Origin: DATBJG01 sp963790545
GTDB lineage: Bacteria; Acidobacteriota; Vicinamibacteria; Vicinamibacterales; JAMQPK01
Assembly (NCBI GenBank): GCA_963790545.1
Contig: CAWBPA010000024.1
Location: forward strand, 620,001 to 684,000
DNA length: 64,000 nucleotides
Reading direction: 5' to 3'
Shown here: positions 54,618-63,960 of the stretch, one piece after another
How the letters are laid out: each line of letters begins with the position of its first letter
Position numbering within the stretch: position 1 is the first letter of the stretch
Translations under genes and position numbers: made by a program
The notes under the pieces: generated by a model
The model's input: the letters and a program-made list of their open reading frames with translations, nothing else
What the model was told of the DNA's origin: nothing
Database searches by the model: none

Positions 54618-57323
54618 CTACCCCCTCCCGGCCAGCTGTCGGAGCACGTACGGAAGGATGCCGCCGTGACGGAAGGACTCGAGCTCTTCGGGTGTGTCAA
54701 TCCGCAGGACGACCGGAAATTGCCTGGTCGATTGGTCCGGCGTTGTCACCTGGACGGTGACCTGACCACGTGGCGTCATGGTGGTGACGCCGAGGACGGC
54801 GTACTCCTCGCGGCCGGTCAGCCCGAGGGATGAGGCGGTCTCGCCGCTGCGGAACTGAAGCGGCAGCACGCCCATGTTGACGAGGTTGCTTCGATGAATT
54901 CTCTCGAACGACTCGGCAATGACGGCTCGCACGCCGAGCAAGACGGTCCCTTTGGCCGCCCAGTCACGTGACGAGCCCGATCCGTACTCCTTCCCCGCAA
55001 TCACGAACAGTGGCACCTGGGCCGCCTGGTATTTCATCGATGCGTCGTAAATCGTCATGACTTCATCTGCGGGCTGATAGCGCGTCCACCCACCTTCGGT
55101 GCCAGGCGCCATCTGATTGCGCAGTCGAATATTGGCAAACGTGCCGCGCACCATCACCTCGTGATTCCCGCGCCGCGCGCCGTACGAGTTGAAGTCCTTC
55201 GATTGCACGCCCAACCCGATCAGATATTTTCCGGCCGGGCTGTCAGCCGGAATCGACCCCGCCGGCGAAATGTGGTCGGTCGTGACGCTATCGCCGAGGA
55301 TGGCGAGCACGCGGGCCCCCCGAAGGTCCGTCAGCGGTGCGGGCGTTCCTGCCAGGTTTTCAACGAACGGCGGTTTACGGATATACGTGGAAGTCGTATC
55401 CCACTGGAATCGATCTCCAGTAGGAACCTGCAGCGACTGCCAGCGTGCATCGCCTTCGAAGACGTTGGCGTACTCCTTCTCGAACATCTCGCTGCGGACC
55501 GATCGGAGCATGGCATCCTGGATTTCCCGCTGGCTGGGCCAGATTTCGCGAAGATGGACGGGGTGCCCCGCCGTGTCCATGCCGATGGGTTCGGACGTCA
55601 GGTCGATCGTCATTCGGCCGGCAAGCGCGTACGCGACGACCAGCGGCGGCGACGCGAGGTAGTTGGCCCGAACCTGCGGTTGAATCCGGCCCTCGAAGTT
55701 GCGGTTGCCGCTCAGCACCGCGCACACGACCAGATTGCGCTCTTTGACGGCGGCAGAAACCTCTTCGGGCAACGGTCCGCTGTTGCCGATGCAGGTCGTG
55801 CACCCATAACCCACCAGATTGAATCCCAGCGCATCGAGGTACTGCTGGAGGCCAGCGTCTTGCAGGTACGACGTGACCACCTTTGATCCGGGCGCCAGGC
55901 TCGACTTGACCCACGGCTTTCGGCTCAAGCCGCGTTCGACGGCCTTCTTGGCAAGCAAGCCGGCTGCGATGAGCACACTGGGATTCGAGGTGTTCGTGCA
56001 ACTCGTGATCGCGGCCACGACGACGGCGCCGTGGTCCAGCTGCTCCGAGATCTGCGGTGGGGCATCGAGGACCGCCACTCCGGTCGAAGCAGCCGCAGCA
56101 GGACGAGCGGCTCCGCCCTTGCGATCGACCATCATTGACGGGAGCGCCTGTTCGAATTCTGATTTGGCACTCTTCAGCGACACCCGATCCTGCGGTCTCT
56201 TCGGCCCCGCCAGGCTCGGCTCGACCGTCCCGAGATGTAGCTCGATGGTGTCGTCGTAGTCCGATTCGCCGGCTGACCCGCGGAACAGGCCCTGCTCTTT
56301 CGCGTAGCGTTCGACCAGCGCGACATGGTCGGCGCTGCGACCCGTCAGGCGCAAATAGTCGAGCGTCATCCCGTCGATAGGGAATATCGCAACGGTCGCG
56401 CCATATTCGGGACACATGTTTCCCAATGTCGCGCGATCGGCCAGCGTCAGATTCTCGAGCCCGGGCCCGAAGAACTCGACGAACTTCCCGACGACGCCGT
56501 GTTTACGAAGTCGTTCGGTAATCGTGAGCACGAGATCCGTGGCCGTGACTCCTTCGGCCAGCGTGCCCACGAGCTTGAAGCCGAGAACCTCGGGAATGAG
56601 CATGGACATCGGCTGGCCCAGCATTGCAGCCTCGGCTTCAATGCCTCCCACTCCCCAGCCCAGCACCCCGAGGCCGTTGACCATCGTGGTGTGTGAGTCG
56701 GTTCCGACGAGCGTGTCCGGATAAGCGAGTCTCATCCCACCGACAGTTTCGACGAACACCACTCGAGCCAGGTACTCTAGATTGACCTGATGCACGATGC
56801 CGGTATCTGGTGGGACCACACGGAAGTTGCGAAACGCGTTTTGCCCCCATCGCAGGAACGCGTACCGCTCGCGATTGCGGGCAAATTCAATCTCAGCGTT
56901 CAATTCAAATGCCGTCGACTGGCCAAAGTAGTCCACCTGCACCGAATGGTCGATGACGAGCTCCACGGGCTGCAGCGGATTGACACGATCGGGATTGCCG
57001 CCAAGCTGCACGATGCCGTCGCGCATGGCGGCAAGATCGACAACGGCCGGCACACCGGTGAAGTCCTGGAGAAGTACTCTGGCCGGAGCAAACGAGATCT
57101 CCTTTTGAAGTCCCGCCTTCGGCCGCCATCCCGCGAGCGCTTCGATGTCTGCGCGGTCCACGAATCGACCATCCTCGTGTCGCAGCAGGTTTTCGAGCAG
57201 AATCTTCAGCGAAAACGGCAAGCGGCTGCTGTGTGGGAACGCCCGTTCAAGCGCCCGCAGGCTGTAGATCTCCAGGGAGTCCGGTCCGGACGCCAGAGTT
57301 TGACGAGTACCAAACGAATTCAT
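54618..57323 (-). CDS. acnA: Aconitate hydratase A
   Basis: Fe-S isomerase of the TCA cycle, citrate to isocitrate. The 901-residue protein has the AcnA layout: MVNGLGVLGWGVGGIEAEAA, cluster cysteines in ITSCTNTSNPSVLIAAG and GYGCTTCIGNSGPLPEEV, NRNFEGRIQPQVRANYLASP, and the swivel domain GDSVTTDHISPAGSIPADSP and GKEYGSGSSRDWAAKGTVLL. Length is normal. Transcribed alone. Confidence 0.97.
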   Translation of the reverse strand: MNSFGTRQTLASGPDSLEIYSLRALERAFPHSSRLPFSLKILLENLLRHEDGRFVDRADIEALAGWRPKAGLQKEISFAPARVLLQDFTGVPAVVDLAAMRDGIVQLGGNPDRVNPLQPVELVIDHSVQVDYFGQSTAFELNAEIEFARNRERYAFLRWGQNAFRNFRVVPPDTGIVHQVNLEYLARVVFVETVGGMRLAYPDTLVGTDSHTTMVNGLGVLGWGVGGIEAEAAMLGQPMSMLIPEVLGFKLVGTLAEGVTATDLVLTITERLRKHGVVGKFVEFFGPGLENLTLADRATLGNMCPEYGATVAIFPIDGMTLDYLRLTGRSADHVALVERYAKEQGLFRGSAGESDYDDTIELHLGTVEPSLAGPKRPQDRVSLKSAKSEFEQALPSMMVDRKGGAARPAAAASTGVAVLDAPPQISEQLDHGAVVVAAITSCTNTSNPSVLIAAGLLAKKAVERGLSRKPWVKSSLAPGSKVVTSYLQDAGLQQYLDALGFNLVGYGCTTCIGNSGPLPEEVSAAVKERNLVVCAVLSGNRNFEGRIQPQVRANYLASPPLVVAYALAGRMTIDLTSEPIGMDTAGHPVHLREIWPSQREIQDAMLRSVRSEMFEKEYANVFEGDARWQSLQVPTGDRFQWDTTSTYIRKPPFVENLAGTPAPLTDLRGARVLAILGDSVTTDHISPAGSIPADSPAGKYLIGLGVQSKDFNSYGARRGNHEVMVRGTFANIRLRNQMAPGTEGGWTRYQPADEVMTIYDASMKYQAAQVPLFVIAGKEYGSGSSRDWAAKGTVLLGVRAVIAESFERIHRSNLVNMGVLPLQFRSGETASSLGLTGREEYAVLGVTTMTPRGQVTVQVTTPDQSTRQFPVVLRIDTPEELESFRHGGILPYVLRQLAGRG

Positions 57324-57371
57324 GGGATTGCCTTTCGAGTCGGAGGCCGATCGATAGATCTTACCTTAACG

Positions 57372-58070
57372 TCAAAACACGACGAACCCGCCGCCGCCGA
57401 GCACGAAAAACGCACGGCGCCCGCCCTCGTCGAACGATAGCCCGCCTTTCCTGAAGCCCGCGCGCAGATCGAGCCGCACGCCAAAGTGTTGACCGACGAG
57501 TTGCTTGATTCCACCACCGATCTGATACACCTGTCCGGTCTCAACGGATTGTCGCTCCTCGGTGAGTTGGCGGAGATAGCCCGCGCTGGCACTCAAGAAC
57601 GGCACCCCCCCCCTGTTGAAGCGCAGGTTATCAAGGTGCAGCACGACGCCACCGTCGATGAAGTACTCATGCAGCGAGGACCCCTCGAGGGTGAGATCGA
57701 GCGATCTCTCGAAGTCGTTCGAGATCGACACGGCAATTGTCGGACGACTGTAGACGAACTCGCCTTCCACCGCGATCGAGGACGTCAGGTTGAACCCGAT
57801 TCGACCGCCGATCCCCAGAGCCGAACGAAGGCGGGCGCTCGTCTCGAACAGCGTAATGGAACTCGTGCTCCCGGTCTGATTCTCCGTTTCTTCGGCGGTG
57901 GCCGAGCCGGCGTCCGAGCCGCCGATCCACAACACGCTGCCGCCCAGCTCCAGCGATCCGCTTCGCGGATAGCTTTGCGCATCGAGCCTGGCTTGCGCCA
58001 CGCAAAGAACGAGGACCGTCGCCAGGGTGACGAGTCCCGGGCTTCGTCTTGCGACCCCAAAGCCCGTCAT
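57372..58070 (-). CDS. Outer-membrane beta-barrel protein
   Basis: A 232-residue exported protein: signal peptide (LVTLATVLVLCVAQARLDAQ) followed by alternating amphipathic strands (SLELGGSVLWIGG, GFNLTSSIAVEGEFVYSRPT, HFGVRLDLRAGFRKGGLSFD) and a terminal phenylalanine (GGGGFVVF), as in small outer-membrane barrels. Start ATG overlaps the stop of the metzincin gene upstream by 4 bases, so both are made together. The function is unknown. Confidence 0.85.
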   Translation of the reverse strand: MTGFGVARRSPGLVTLATVLVLCVAQARLDAQSYPRSGSLELGGSVLWIGGSDAGSATAEETENQTGSTSSITLFETSARLRSALGIGGRIGFNLTSSIAVEGEFVYSRPTIAVSISNDFERSLDLTLEGSSLHEYFIDGGVVLHLDNLRFNRGGVPFLSASAGYLRQLTEERQSVETGQVYQIGGGIKQLVGQHFGVRLDLRAGFRKGGLSFDEGGRRAFFVLGGGGFVVF

Positions 58071-59068
58071 TCCGGCCGCACCGCGATGTCGGCAACCTCA
58101 GTGTTGCCGCCGGACGGCACGACCGCCAGCTGATCGAGATACGTCACGACAAAGCGGGTCTCGGGTGGCGGTGACTCTCCAAAGAAGCTGTCGATTGCCG
58201 CATCATCCAACGGCTCGACTCGTATGATGTGTGGCCCGGGCATCAGGCCCGCGATGACGAATTCGCCGGTGTTCGACAGCGTGAACCCCCCGACCAGGTT
58301 CCCACTCACGGGTTGGAAGGCCACGACGTGAGCGCCAAAGATGCCGCTGCCATTTCTCGTCACGCGCCCCTGGACACTTCCTGTTCCAGTCCTGAACCCT
58401 CCGTCAGGATAGACATCCGACATGCCCGCCACGTCGTCGGCTCGCAGCGTTCGTCCTGCAACGACACCGGCAGAAAACGCAATCGGGAACATGACGGCTT
58501 CGGCGGCGATGACACGGCGGCGCCCGGCAGTCATTTCGGTTTCGCCAAGGAGCGAATGGCTGAGGCCGGCCAGGTGACCGATTTCATGTAAGGCAATCGA
58601 TTCCACGTCGAATCGGCCAGACTCACCGTCCGCGGCCACCGACCACTGAAATGAACCGTTCAGAAAAATGTCTGCTTCGAGAATGTTGCCGGTGAGGACA
58701 TCAATGATGAACCCCGTCGTTCCAAGCACCCGGTCGAGCTCGGGATGGTTCTGAAACCCGATGGTGACGATGCCATCTTCGTCAAACGGCTCGGCGCCAG
58801 TAAACCCCACCGACACAAATGAAACAGCCGATGTCGGGACGTTCTGCCAGCTCTGGGCCGCCCGGTCCACGGCGGTTCGGAGCTGCGTTGCGCTGACGCC
58901 CGGCACTCCGCGGTTCGTCACGAAGTAGCGTATGGGTTGTTGTGCCCACTGCAGCGATACGATCTGGCCGCCAAGGCTGGCCCCCAGTTTCAAATAGGCA
59001 TCGGCGCGCGTGGTCCAGGTTCCAACCAGTACGACAATCAACAGCCAGGTCACGAGCAGTCGGTTCAA
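58067..59068 (-). CDS. Matrixin-type (M10/metzincin) metalloprotease with carboxypeptidase-regulatory domain
   Basis: A 333-residue exported protein. A signal peptide (LLVTWLLIVVLVGTW) precedes a catalytic domain with the full metzincin zinc site VESIALHEIGHLAGLSHSLL (HExxHxxGxxH) and a downstream methionine-turn candidate (EAVMFPIAF). SDVYPDG ends the catalytic part. Residues from about 225 form a carboxypeptidase-regulatory-like beta domain (GSVQGRVTRNGSGIFGAHVV, GEFVIAGLMPGPHIIRVEPL). Overlaps both neighbours by 4 bases. Confidence 0.9.
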   Translation of the reverse strand: MNRLLVTWLLIVVLVGTWTTRADAYLKLGASLGGQIVSLQWAQQPIRYFVTNRGVPGVSATQLRTAVDRAAQSWQNVPTSAVSFVSVGFTGAEPFDEDGIVTIGFQNHPELDRVLGTTGFIIDVLTGNILEADIFLNGSFQWSVAADGESGRFDVESIALHEIGHLAGLSHSLLGETEMTAGRRRVIAAEAVMFPIAFSAGVVAGRTLRADDVAGMSDVYPDGGFRTGTGSVQGRVTRNGSGIFGAHVVAFQPVSGNLVGGFTLSNTGEFVIAGLMPGPHIIRVEPLDDAAIDSFFGESPPPETRFVVTYLDQLAVVPSGGNTEVADIAVRPE

Positions 59069-59619
59069 GGCTGACCCCTGAGAATGGCTTGTACGTTCGC
59101 CGCAAAATCGGTGAGGAGAATGGGACGACGCGAGGAATCACCACGAACCACGCGCGTCCATTCGCTCCCTTCACCTCGAACGGGGGTTGGCATCACACGC
59201 CGTTCGCCCGAGCTGGAATCACTGGTGACGCGGAAGACGCCCTGACTCAAGCCGAGCACGTACGGCACCGACGGCCCTCGCGAGCCGAGCAGCAGGACGA
59301 CTTCGTCGCCGGGCACAAAGTTTGGCGCATCGAGGATGATGGTCCGATAGCGCCCCAGTTGTCCGCCGGGAACGCGAAATACGACGGTCGATCCCAGACT
59401 GCCCTTCAGATACGTAGCCACCTGAAGGGTGACCATCGTCTCGACGCGTCGTCGGCCGTCCGACAACTGCGGCTGTACGTCGATGACACGTCCGTGAGCA
59501 ATCGCTCGCGCCGCCAGCACCAGCTCACTGAAATCAGCTGGCGCGAAGGTCGTGGCTCGCGCGGTTGGCCCCAACACCACCAATGCGACGAGCAGTGCAC
59601 CAACGTGAATTCTCCTCAT
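59065..59619 (-). CDS. Exported hypothetical protein
   Basis: A 184-residue protein with a signal peptide (MRRIHVGALLVALVVLGPTA) and a beta-rich body (AHGRVIDVQPQLSDGRRRVE, VTLQVATYLKGSLGSTVVFR, GGQLGRYRTIILDAPNFVPG, DEVVLLLGSRG). I do not recognise a named family. The same kind of sequence often precedes matrixin-like genes in this type of genome (recollection, not checked). First gene of the three-gene set with the metzincin and barrel protein. Confidence 0.8.
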   Translation of the reverse strand: MRRIHVGALLVALVVLGPTARATTFAPADFSELVLAARAIAHGRVIDVQPQLSDGRRRVETMVTLQVATYLKGSLGSTVVFRVPGGQLGRYRTIILDAPNFVPGDEVVLLLGSRGPSVPYVLGLSQGVFRVTSDSSSGERRVMPTPVRGEGSEWTRVVRGDSSRRPILLTDFAANVQAILRGQP

Positions 59620-59633
59620 CGATCGAGTGTACT

Positions 59634-59748
59634 CCAGAATCTCAAAAGGAGATTAGAAGGTCAGGAGATTTTAGACAATCGAACAGAAGATCAGGAGATC
59701 AAGAGTTCTTGATCTCTTGATCTTTTGATCTCTTGTTATCGTTCGCGC
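59634..59748. repeat. Short-period GATCAGGAGATC / TTGATCTCTTGATC tract
   Basis: About 110 bases: AGGAGATTAGAAGGTCAGGAG units on the left and TTGATCTCTTGATCTTTTG units on the right, with AGATCAAGAGTTCTTGATCT forming a perfect dyad in the middle. The tract runs into the 3' end of lpxB. Confidence 0.75.
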
Positions 59749-60914
59749 ACCAGATGATCTCTTGAACTTGTGGACTCTTGTTGGTTTTTGACCAGGTCCA
59801 GAATTGCCGCGGCCGCCCTCGCGCTCGCTCCACCACCACCAAGACGGCTCCGGACCTCCGCAAGCGAAGTTCGCACATGTCCGGCATGTGACGGGTCGGT
59901 GAGATAGCGGACAAGCTCCGCCGCCACTTGCTCGGGGTTGCAATCGTCCTGAATCAGCTCCGGCACCACTTTCCGGCCCGCGATCAGGTTGACCATCGCG
60001 TAGGTCGACACGCGCACGAATCGTCGACCGAGGGCGTAGGTGAGCGGCGACAGCCGGTACACAACGACCATCGGCGCGCCGTGGATTGCGGTCTGGACGG
60101 TTGCGGTGCCGGATGCCGTCGCAACCACGTCTGCGGCTGCCAGGACATCATCCGTCCTGGCCGTCACGATCGGAGGTGGCCGACTTCCGATCGCAGAGGC
60201 ACACGCAAAAAGACGGTCGTCGAGATGTGGAGCGCGTGCGATCACGAATTGCACGCGCGGAACGGCCGTGGCCACTCGGGCCGCTGCCTCCCAGAGCACC
60301 GGAAGGATTCTCGACACCTCGTTCGGCCGACTCCCGGGAAGCAGTGCGACCAATGGCGCAGTGAGATCGAGACCGAACTCCCGACGGAAGGACTCCCGGC
60401 TCACGCTTGCTCGCGCCAGATCGACGAGTGGGTGGCCAACGAACTGAACGGGAATACCCGAGCGCCGATACAGCTCTTCTTCGAACGGAAAGATGACGAT
60501 GACGCTCGTGGCAAACTGCTGGATGTCTCGGATGCGCCCCTGTCGCCAGGCCCAGAGCTGCGGCGGGATGTAGTACACCACGGGAATCCCAAGCCGCCTG
60601 ACCCGTCGAGCCACTCTGAAATTGAAGTCTGGAAAATCGATGGCGACGAACACGTCCGGCCGTTCTGACCGCGCCACGGCAAGCAGCCGACGGTAGGCGG
60701 CAAGCGACCGTGGAAGCACGCGCAGGGCCTCGGTCAGCCCCGTCACGGACAGACCATGATAGTCGTCGAGCAGGCGCCCGCCGCCGGCCTGAAAGCCCTC
60801 GCCCCCGAGCCCGAAGACTTCGGATCGCGGGTTCAGCCGGAGAATCTCCGTGGCCAGCGCGCCAGCGTAGAGATCGCCGGAGGGCTCGCCGCACGAGATC
60901 AGAATCTTGGGCAA
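59736..60914 (-). CDS. lpxB: Lipid-A-disaccharide synthase
   Basis: GT19 enzyme that joins UDP-diacylglucosamine to lipid X, showing this cell makes lipid A. The 392-residue protein has ILISCGEPSGDLYAGALATE, FGLGGEGFQAGGGRLLDDYH, PDVFVAIDFPDFNFRVARRV, YYIPPQLWAWRQGRIRDIQQ, LLPGSRPNEVSRILPVLWEA and TASGTATVQTAIHGAPMVVV. The last residues (QQESTSSRDHLVRER) come from the adjacent repeat tract, so the C-terminus may be modified. Confidence 0.95.
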   Translation of the reverse strand: MPKILISCGEPSGDLYAGALATEILRLNPRSEVFGLGGEGFQAGGGRLLDDYHGLSVTGLTEALRVLPRSLAAYRRLLAVARSERPDVFVAIDFPDFNFRVARRVRRLGIPVVYYIPPQLWAWRQGRIRDIQQFATSVIVIFPFEEELYRRSGIPVQFVGHPLVDLARASVSRESFRREFGLDLTAPLVALLPGSRPNEVSRILPVLWEAAARVATAVPRVQFVIARAPHLDDRLFACASAIGSRPPPIVTARTDDVLAAADVVATASGTATVQTAIHGAPMVVVYRLSPLTYALGRRFVRVSTYAMVNLIAGRKVVPELIQDDCNPEQVAAELVRYLTDPSHAGHVRTSLAEVRSRLGGGGASARAAAAILDLVKNQQESTSSRDHLVRER

Positions 60915-60950
60915 GACCGGGAATGAACCTTGATGCGGGGCCGAGGCCGC

Positions 60951-62417
60951 TCAGGACTTCTTGAAGTCCGCTGCGAACAAATCGAGGTCCTGGAGCGGAA
61001 TCACTTCATGCTGTCCGAAGCCCGCACGCTGCAGCTGATCCTTGAACGCCGCGGCGTTGCCAACCAGCACGACCGACAACCGATCCGGCTGAAGATAGAA
61101 TTTGGCCACCCGCTCGATGTCGTCGACCGTCACGGCATTCACGCGCTCACGGAATGTCTGGAGCTCGTCGAGCGACAGTTCGTAGAAGAGCGCATTCAGA
61201 ATCTGCGTCGCAATCGCGTCGGGGGTCTCAATCGTCAGCGGAAACGTCCCGCTCAGGTACGCCTGTGCATCGCGCAACTCCCGCGGGAACGGACGTTCGC
61301 GCTGAAGTTTGAAGAACTCCTCGACAATGAGACGCAGGACCTCGCCCGTCGCATCCGACCGTGTGTCGGTCTCGGCGACGAAGTCTCCGCTGCCCTGGAA
61401 CGTGTCCATGTTGGCGGACGCGCCATAGGTCAGGCCGCGCTCGGTCCGCAGCACACGGTGCAAACGATTGCTGCCTTCCCCACCGAGAATCTTGATCGCG
61501 AGGTTCAGCGCCATGTAGTCCTGGTGCTTGCGCTGAACGCCCAGATGGCCCACCCGCACCTCGGTTTGTACCGAGTCGGGCTTGTCGATCACAATCACCC
61601 GTCGTGTGGGCTTCGGGAGCTCCGGAAACACCGGCGCGGTGATGGTGCGACGTTCCCAGCCGCCAAACACGCGCTGCGCCGCCGCGAGTGCTTCGGCCGC
61701 GGTGACGTCCCCGACAATCGCCATCAGCGCGTTGTTCGGCGCGAAGTAGCGACGATGAAATTCCTGGATGTCCGCACGGGTAATCGTGGCGAGCGACTCG
61801 GGTGTGCCGCCGATTGGTTTGCCGTATGGATGGAACCCGTACGCCAGTCGATCGAAAACCGTATTCGCGATGTACTCCGGATCCTCGTAGCTGACCTGCA
61901 GACCAGAGAGCGCCTGCTGCCGCTGTCGCTCCAGTTCGGCCGGCTCGAACGCGGGGTTCCGCGCCACGTCTGACACCATCTCCAGTCCGAGCGAGAAGCT
62001 GTCTTTCATGACGAGCGCGCTGATGAACCCGAGGTCGGACCCCACCCCGGCGTTGAGCGTCCCGCCGATGAAGTCGATGGTCTCGGCAATCTGTTGCGCG
62101 CTTCGGTTGGTCGTGCCCTGATCGAGCAACGACGACATCAGGCTGGCAACACCGGCTTTTTGCGGAGGATCGTAGGCGGCGCCAGCCCGCACGAGCAGCC
62201 GGATACTGACCGCCGGTTGCTCGTGGTGCTCCACGACAATGATTTGAAGGCCGTTCGGCAGCGTGCGAACCTCATACGGCGGGAATTTGACGGGTCGCTG
62301 CGCCAATGAGGCCGGAGGGCGTTCCGAGGGCCACGGTCGTGTCTGCGCCAGCGCGAGCGCCGACAGCAGCAGGAGCACACCCGACACGGCAAACAAGCTG
62401 GCGCGCAATGCTCGCAT
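60951..62417 (-). CDS. M16-family peptidase homologue, non-catalytic subunit, exported
   Basis: A protein of about 488 residues with a signal peptide (LFAVSGVLLLLSALALAQT). It has the M16 fold (RTLPNGLQIIVVEHHEQPAV, GVASLMSSLLDQGTTNRSAQ, FAPNNALMAIVGDVTAAEAL) but no HxxEH at the zinc-binding position. It keeps the R/Y region RTERGLTYGASANMDTFQGS that such subunits supply for substrate binding. It starts 4 bases after the catalytic M16 gene, so the two probably make a heterodimer. Start ATG 62417 fits the signal peptide better than the longer frame. Confidence 0.9.
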   Translation of the reverse strand: MRALRASLFAVSGVLLLLSALALAQTRPWPSERPPASLAQRPVKFPPYEVRTLPNGLQIIVVEHHEQPAVSIRLLVRAGAAYDPPQKAGVASLMSSLLDQGTTNRSAQQIAETIDFIGGTLNAGVGSDLGFISALVMKDSFSLGLEMVSDVARNPAFEPAELERQRQQALSGLQVSYEDPEYIANTVFDRLAYGFHPYGKPIGGTPESLATITRADIQEFHRRYFAPNNALMAIVGDVTAAEALAAAQRVFGGWERRTITAPVFPELPKPTRRVIVIDKPDSVQTEVRVGHLGVQRKHQDYMALNLAIKILGGEGSNRLHRVLRTERGLTYGASANMDTFQGSGDFVAETDTRSDATGEVLRLIVEEFFKLQRERPFPRELRDAQAYLSGTFPLTIETPDAIATQILNALFYELSLDELQTFRERVNAVTVDDIERVAKFYLQPDRLSVVLVGNAAAFKDQLQRAGFGQHEVIPLQDLDLFAADFKKS

Positions 62418-62421
62418 CAGC

Positions 62422-63819
62422 TCACCGCGCGGCCCGGTTCGCACCGGCCTTCGGCATGATGGTCAGCACGAGTCGGGTCTCCGGCGTGAAATAGGTCTTG
62501 GCGACTCGTTGGACGTCGGCCGACGTCATGCCCATGAAAATGTCGAACTCCCCGTCGGCAGTCTTGACGTCGTTGTGGATGACGACCGCATGCGCCAGAT
62601 GCGAGGCTTTCTCCTGGTTCGTTTCGCGGCTGGCAATGTAGTCCCGCGCGAACTGATTCTTGGATCGCTGCAGCTCGTGCTCCGAAACCGGCTCGCGCTT
62701 GAAGCGTTCGAATTCCTCAATCAACGCCCGCTCCACGTCCGCGGGCGACTTGCCCGGCTGAACGATTGCCACCGCGTAAAACAGGTTGGGGTCTTCAATG
62801 ATGTTGCCGCCACCGAACGCGGTCAGCGCAAGACCCGTCTCGTACACGAGCTTGCGATAGATCCGCGAACTCTGGCCGTCGGAGAGAATCTTCGAGGCGA
62901 TGTGGAGCGGGTACGAGTCGGGGTGGCCATCGTACGTGATCGGATGAGCAACGACCACCACCGGCAGCGGCCAGCTTTCCGTGAGCGTGACCCGCCGCTC
63001 CTTTTCCGGCTTGGGTTCCTTGGGAATATCGCGAGGAACCGGCTTGAGGGCTTTCGGCACGCGTCCGAGGTACTTCGTCACCAGCTCCAGCGCCTGCGTC
63101 GAGTCGAAATCACCGACCAGACTGAGCGTCGCATTGCTCGGCACGTAGTACGTCTCGTAGAACTCGCGGACATCGTTCACCGAAGCGGCCTCGAGATCGG
63201 TCATGCTGCCAATCGTGGCGTGCTTGTAAGGATGGACTGTGAACGCGTTCTCGTAAATCAATTCTGACAGGCGGCCGTAGGGCTGGTTGTCCACCCGCAT
63301 CCGGCGCTCTTCCTTCACGACATCGCGCTCGGTCTCGAACGTCTCGCGGTCGATGCGGAGCGTCGCCATGCGGTCCGCCTCGAGCCAGAGCACGAGCGGC
63401 AGCGCATGAGAGGGCACCGTCTCCCAGAACACCGTGATGTCTTCCGTAGTGTACGCGTTGCTCTGCCCGCCCAACCCCGCAATCATGGAGATGTGCTGCT
63501 CGCGATCGACGTTCTTCGAACCCTTGAACATGAGGTGCTCGAAGAGATGCGCGAATCCCGTCCGGCCGGGTCGTTCGTTTTTCGAGCCGACGTGATACCA
63601 CAACTGCAAATGCACGATCGGCGTGGAATGGTCTTCGAGCAGCACCACCGTCAAGCCGTTGTCGAGTTTCGAAATCTGGTAATCCAGTCGTGGAGGACGA
63701 ACCGCCGCATCGAGCGACAGGCGGGAGACACCGGCCACCGCCAGGAGGGCCAGGGCTGCAGCAAGCGAGACGCGTCGGATGCCGAACTTGACCCCTCGGC
63801 GACGCCGGTTCGCAAACAT
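62422..63819 (-). CDS. M16-family zinc peptidase, catalytic subunit, exported
   Basis: A 465-residue protein with a signal peptide (VSLAAALALLAVAGVSRLSL), then the inverted zinc motif TGFAHLFEHLMFKGSKN (HxxEH) and the downstream glutamate region ETFETERDVVKEERRMRVDN. YVPSNATLSLVGDFDSTQAL and FGGGNIIEDPNLFYAVAIVQ mark the second half. Processing-peptidase-like; periplasmic partner of the next gene. Confidence 0.93.
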   Translation of the reverse strand: MFANRRRRGVKFGIRRVSLAAALALLAVAGVSRLSLDAAVRPPRLDYQISKLDNGLTVVLLEDHSTPIVHLQLWYHVGSKNERPGRTGFAHLFEHLMFKGSKNVDREQHISMIAGLGGQSNAYTTEDITVFWETVPSHALPLVLWLEADRMATLRIDRETFETERDVVKEERRMRVDNQPYGRLSELIYENAFTVHPYKHATIGSMTDLEAASVNDVREFYETYYVPSNATLSLVGDFDSTQALELVTKYLGRVPKALKPVPRDIPKEPKPEKERRVTLTESWPLPVVVVAHPITYDGHPDSYPLHIASKILSDGQSSRIYRKLVYETGLALTAFGGGNIIEDPNLFYAVAIVQPGKSPADVERALIEEFERFKREPVSEHELQRSKNQFARDYIASRETNQEKASHLAHAVVIHNDVKTADGEFDIFMGMTSADVQRVAKTYFTPETRLVLTIMPKAGANRAAR

Positions 63820-63865
63820 GTGTACTAATTATCCTACTACAGCTGCGGAAGGACTCTCGGTGTCG

Positions 63866-63937
63866 GCCGGTCTAAAGACCCGCGTCTACAAGATCGACTG
63901 GAATTACACCGGTAGAGGCGGGTCTTTAGACCCGCCG
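63866..63937. repeat. Inverted pair of GTAG REPs (BIME-like)
   Basis: Left copy on the minus strand (GTAGACGCGGGTCTTTAGAC), right copy on the plus strand (GTAGAGGCGGGTCTTTAGAC), about 22 bases apart. Together they can form one large cruciform. The rest of 63820-63960 shows nothing else. Confidence 0.8.
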
Positions 63938-63960
63938 ACAGAGACCCGCTGACGTCCGCG

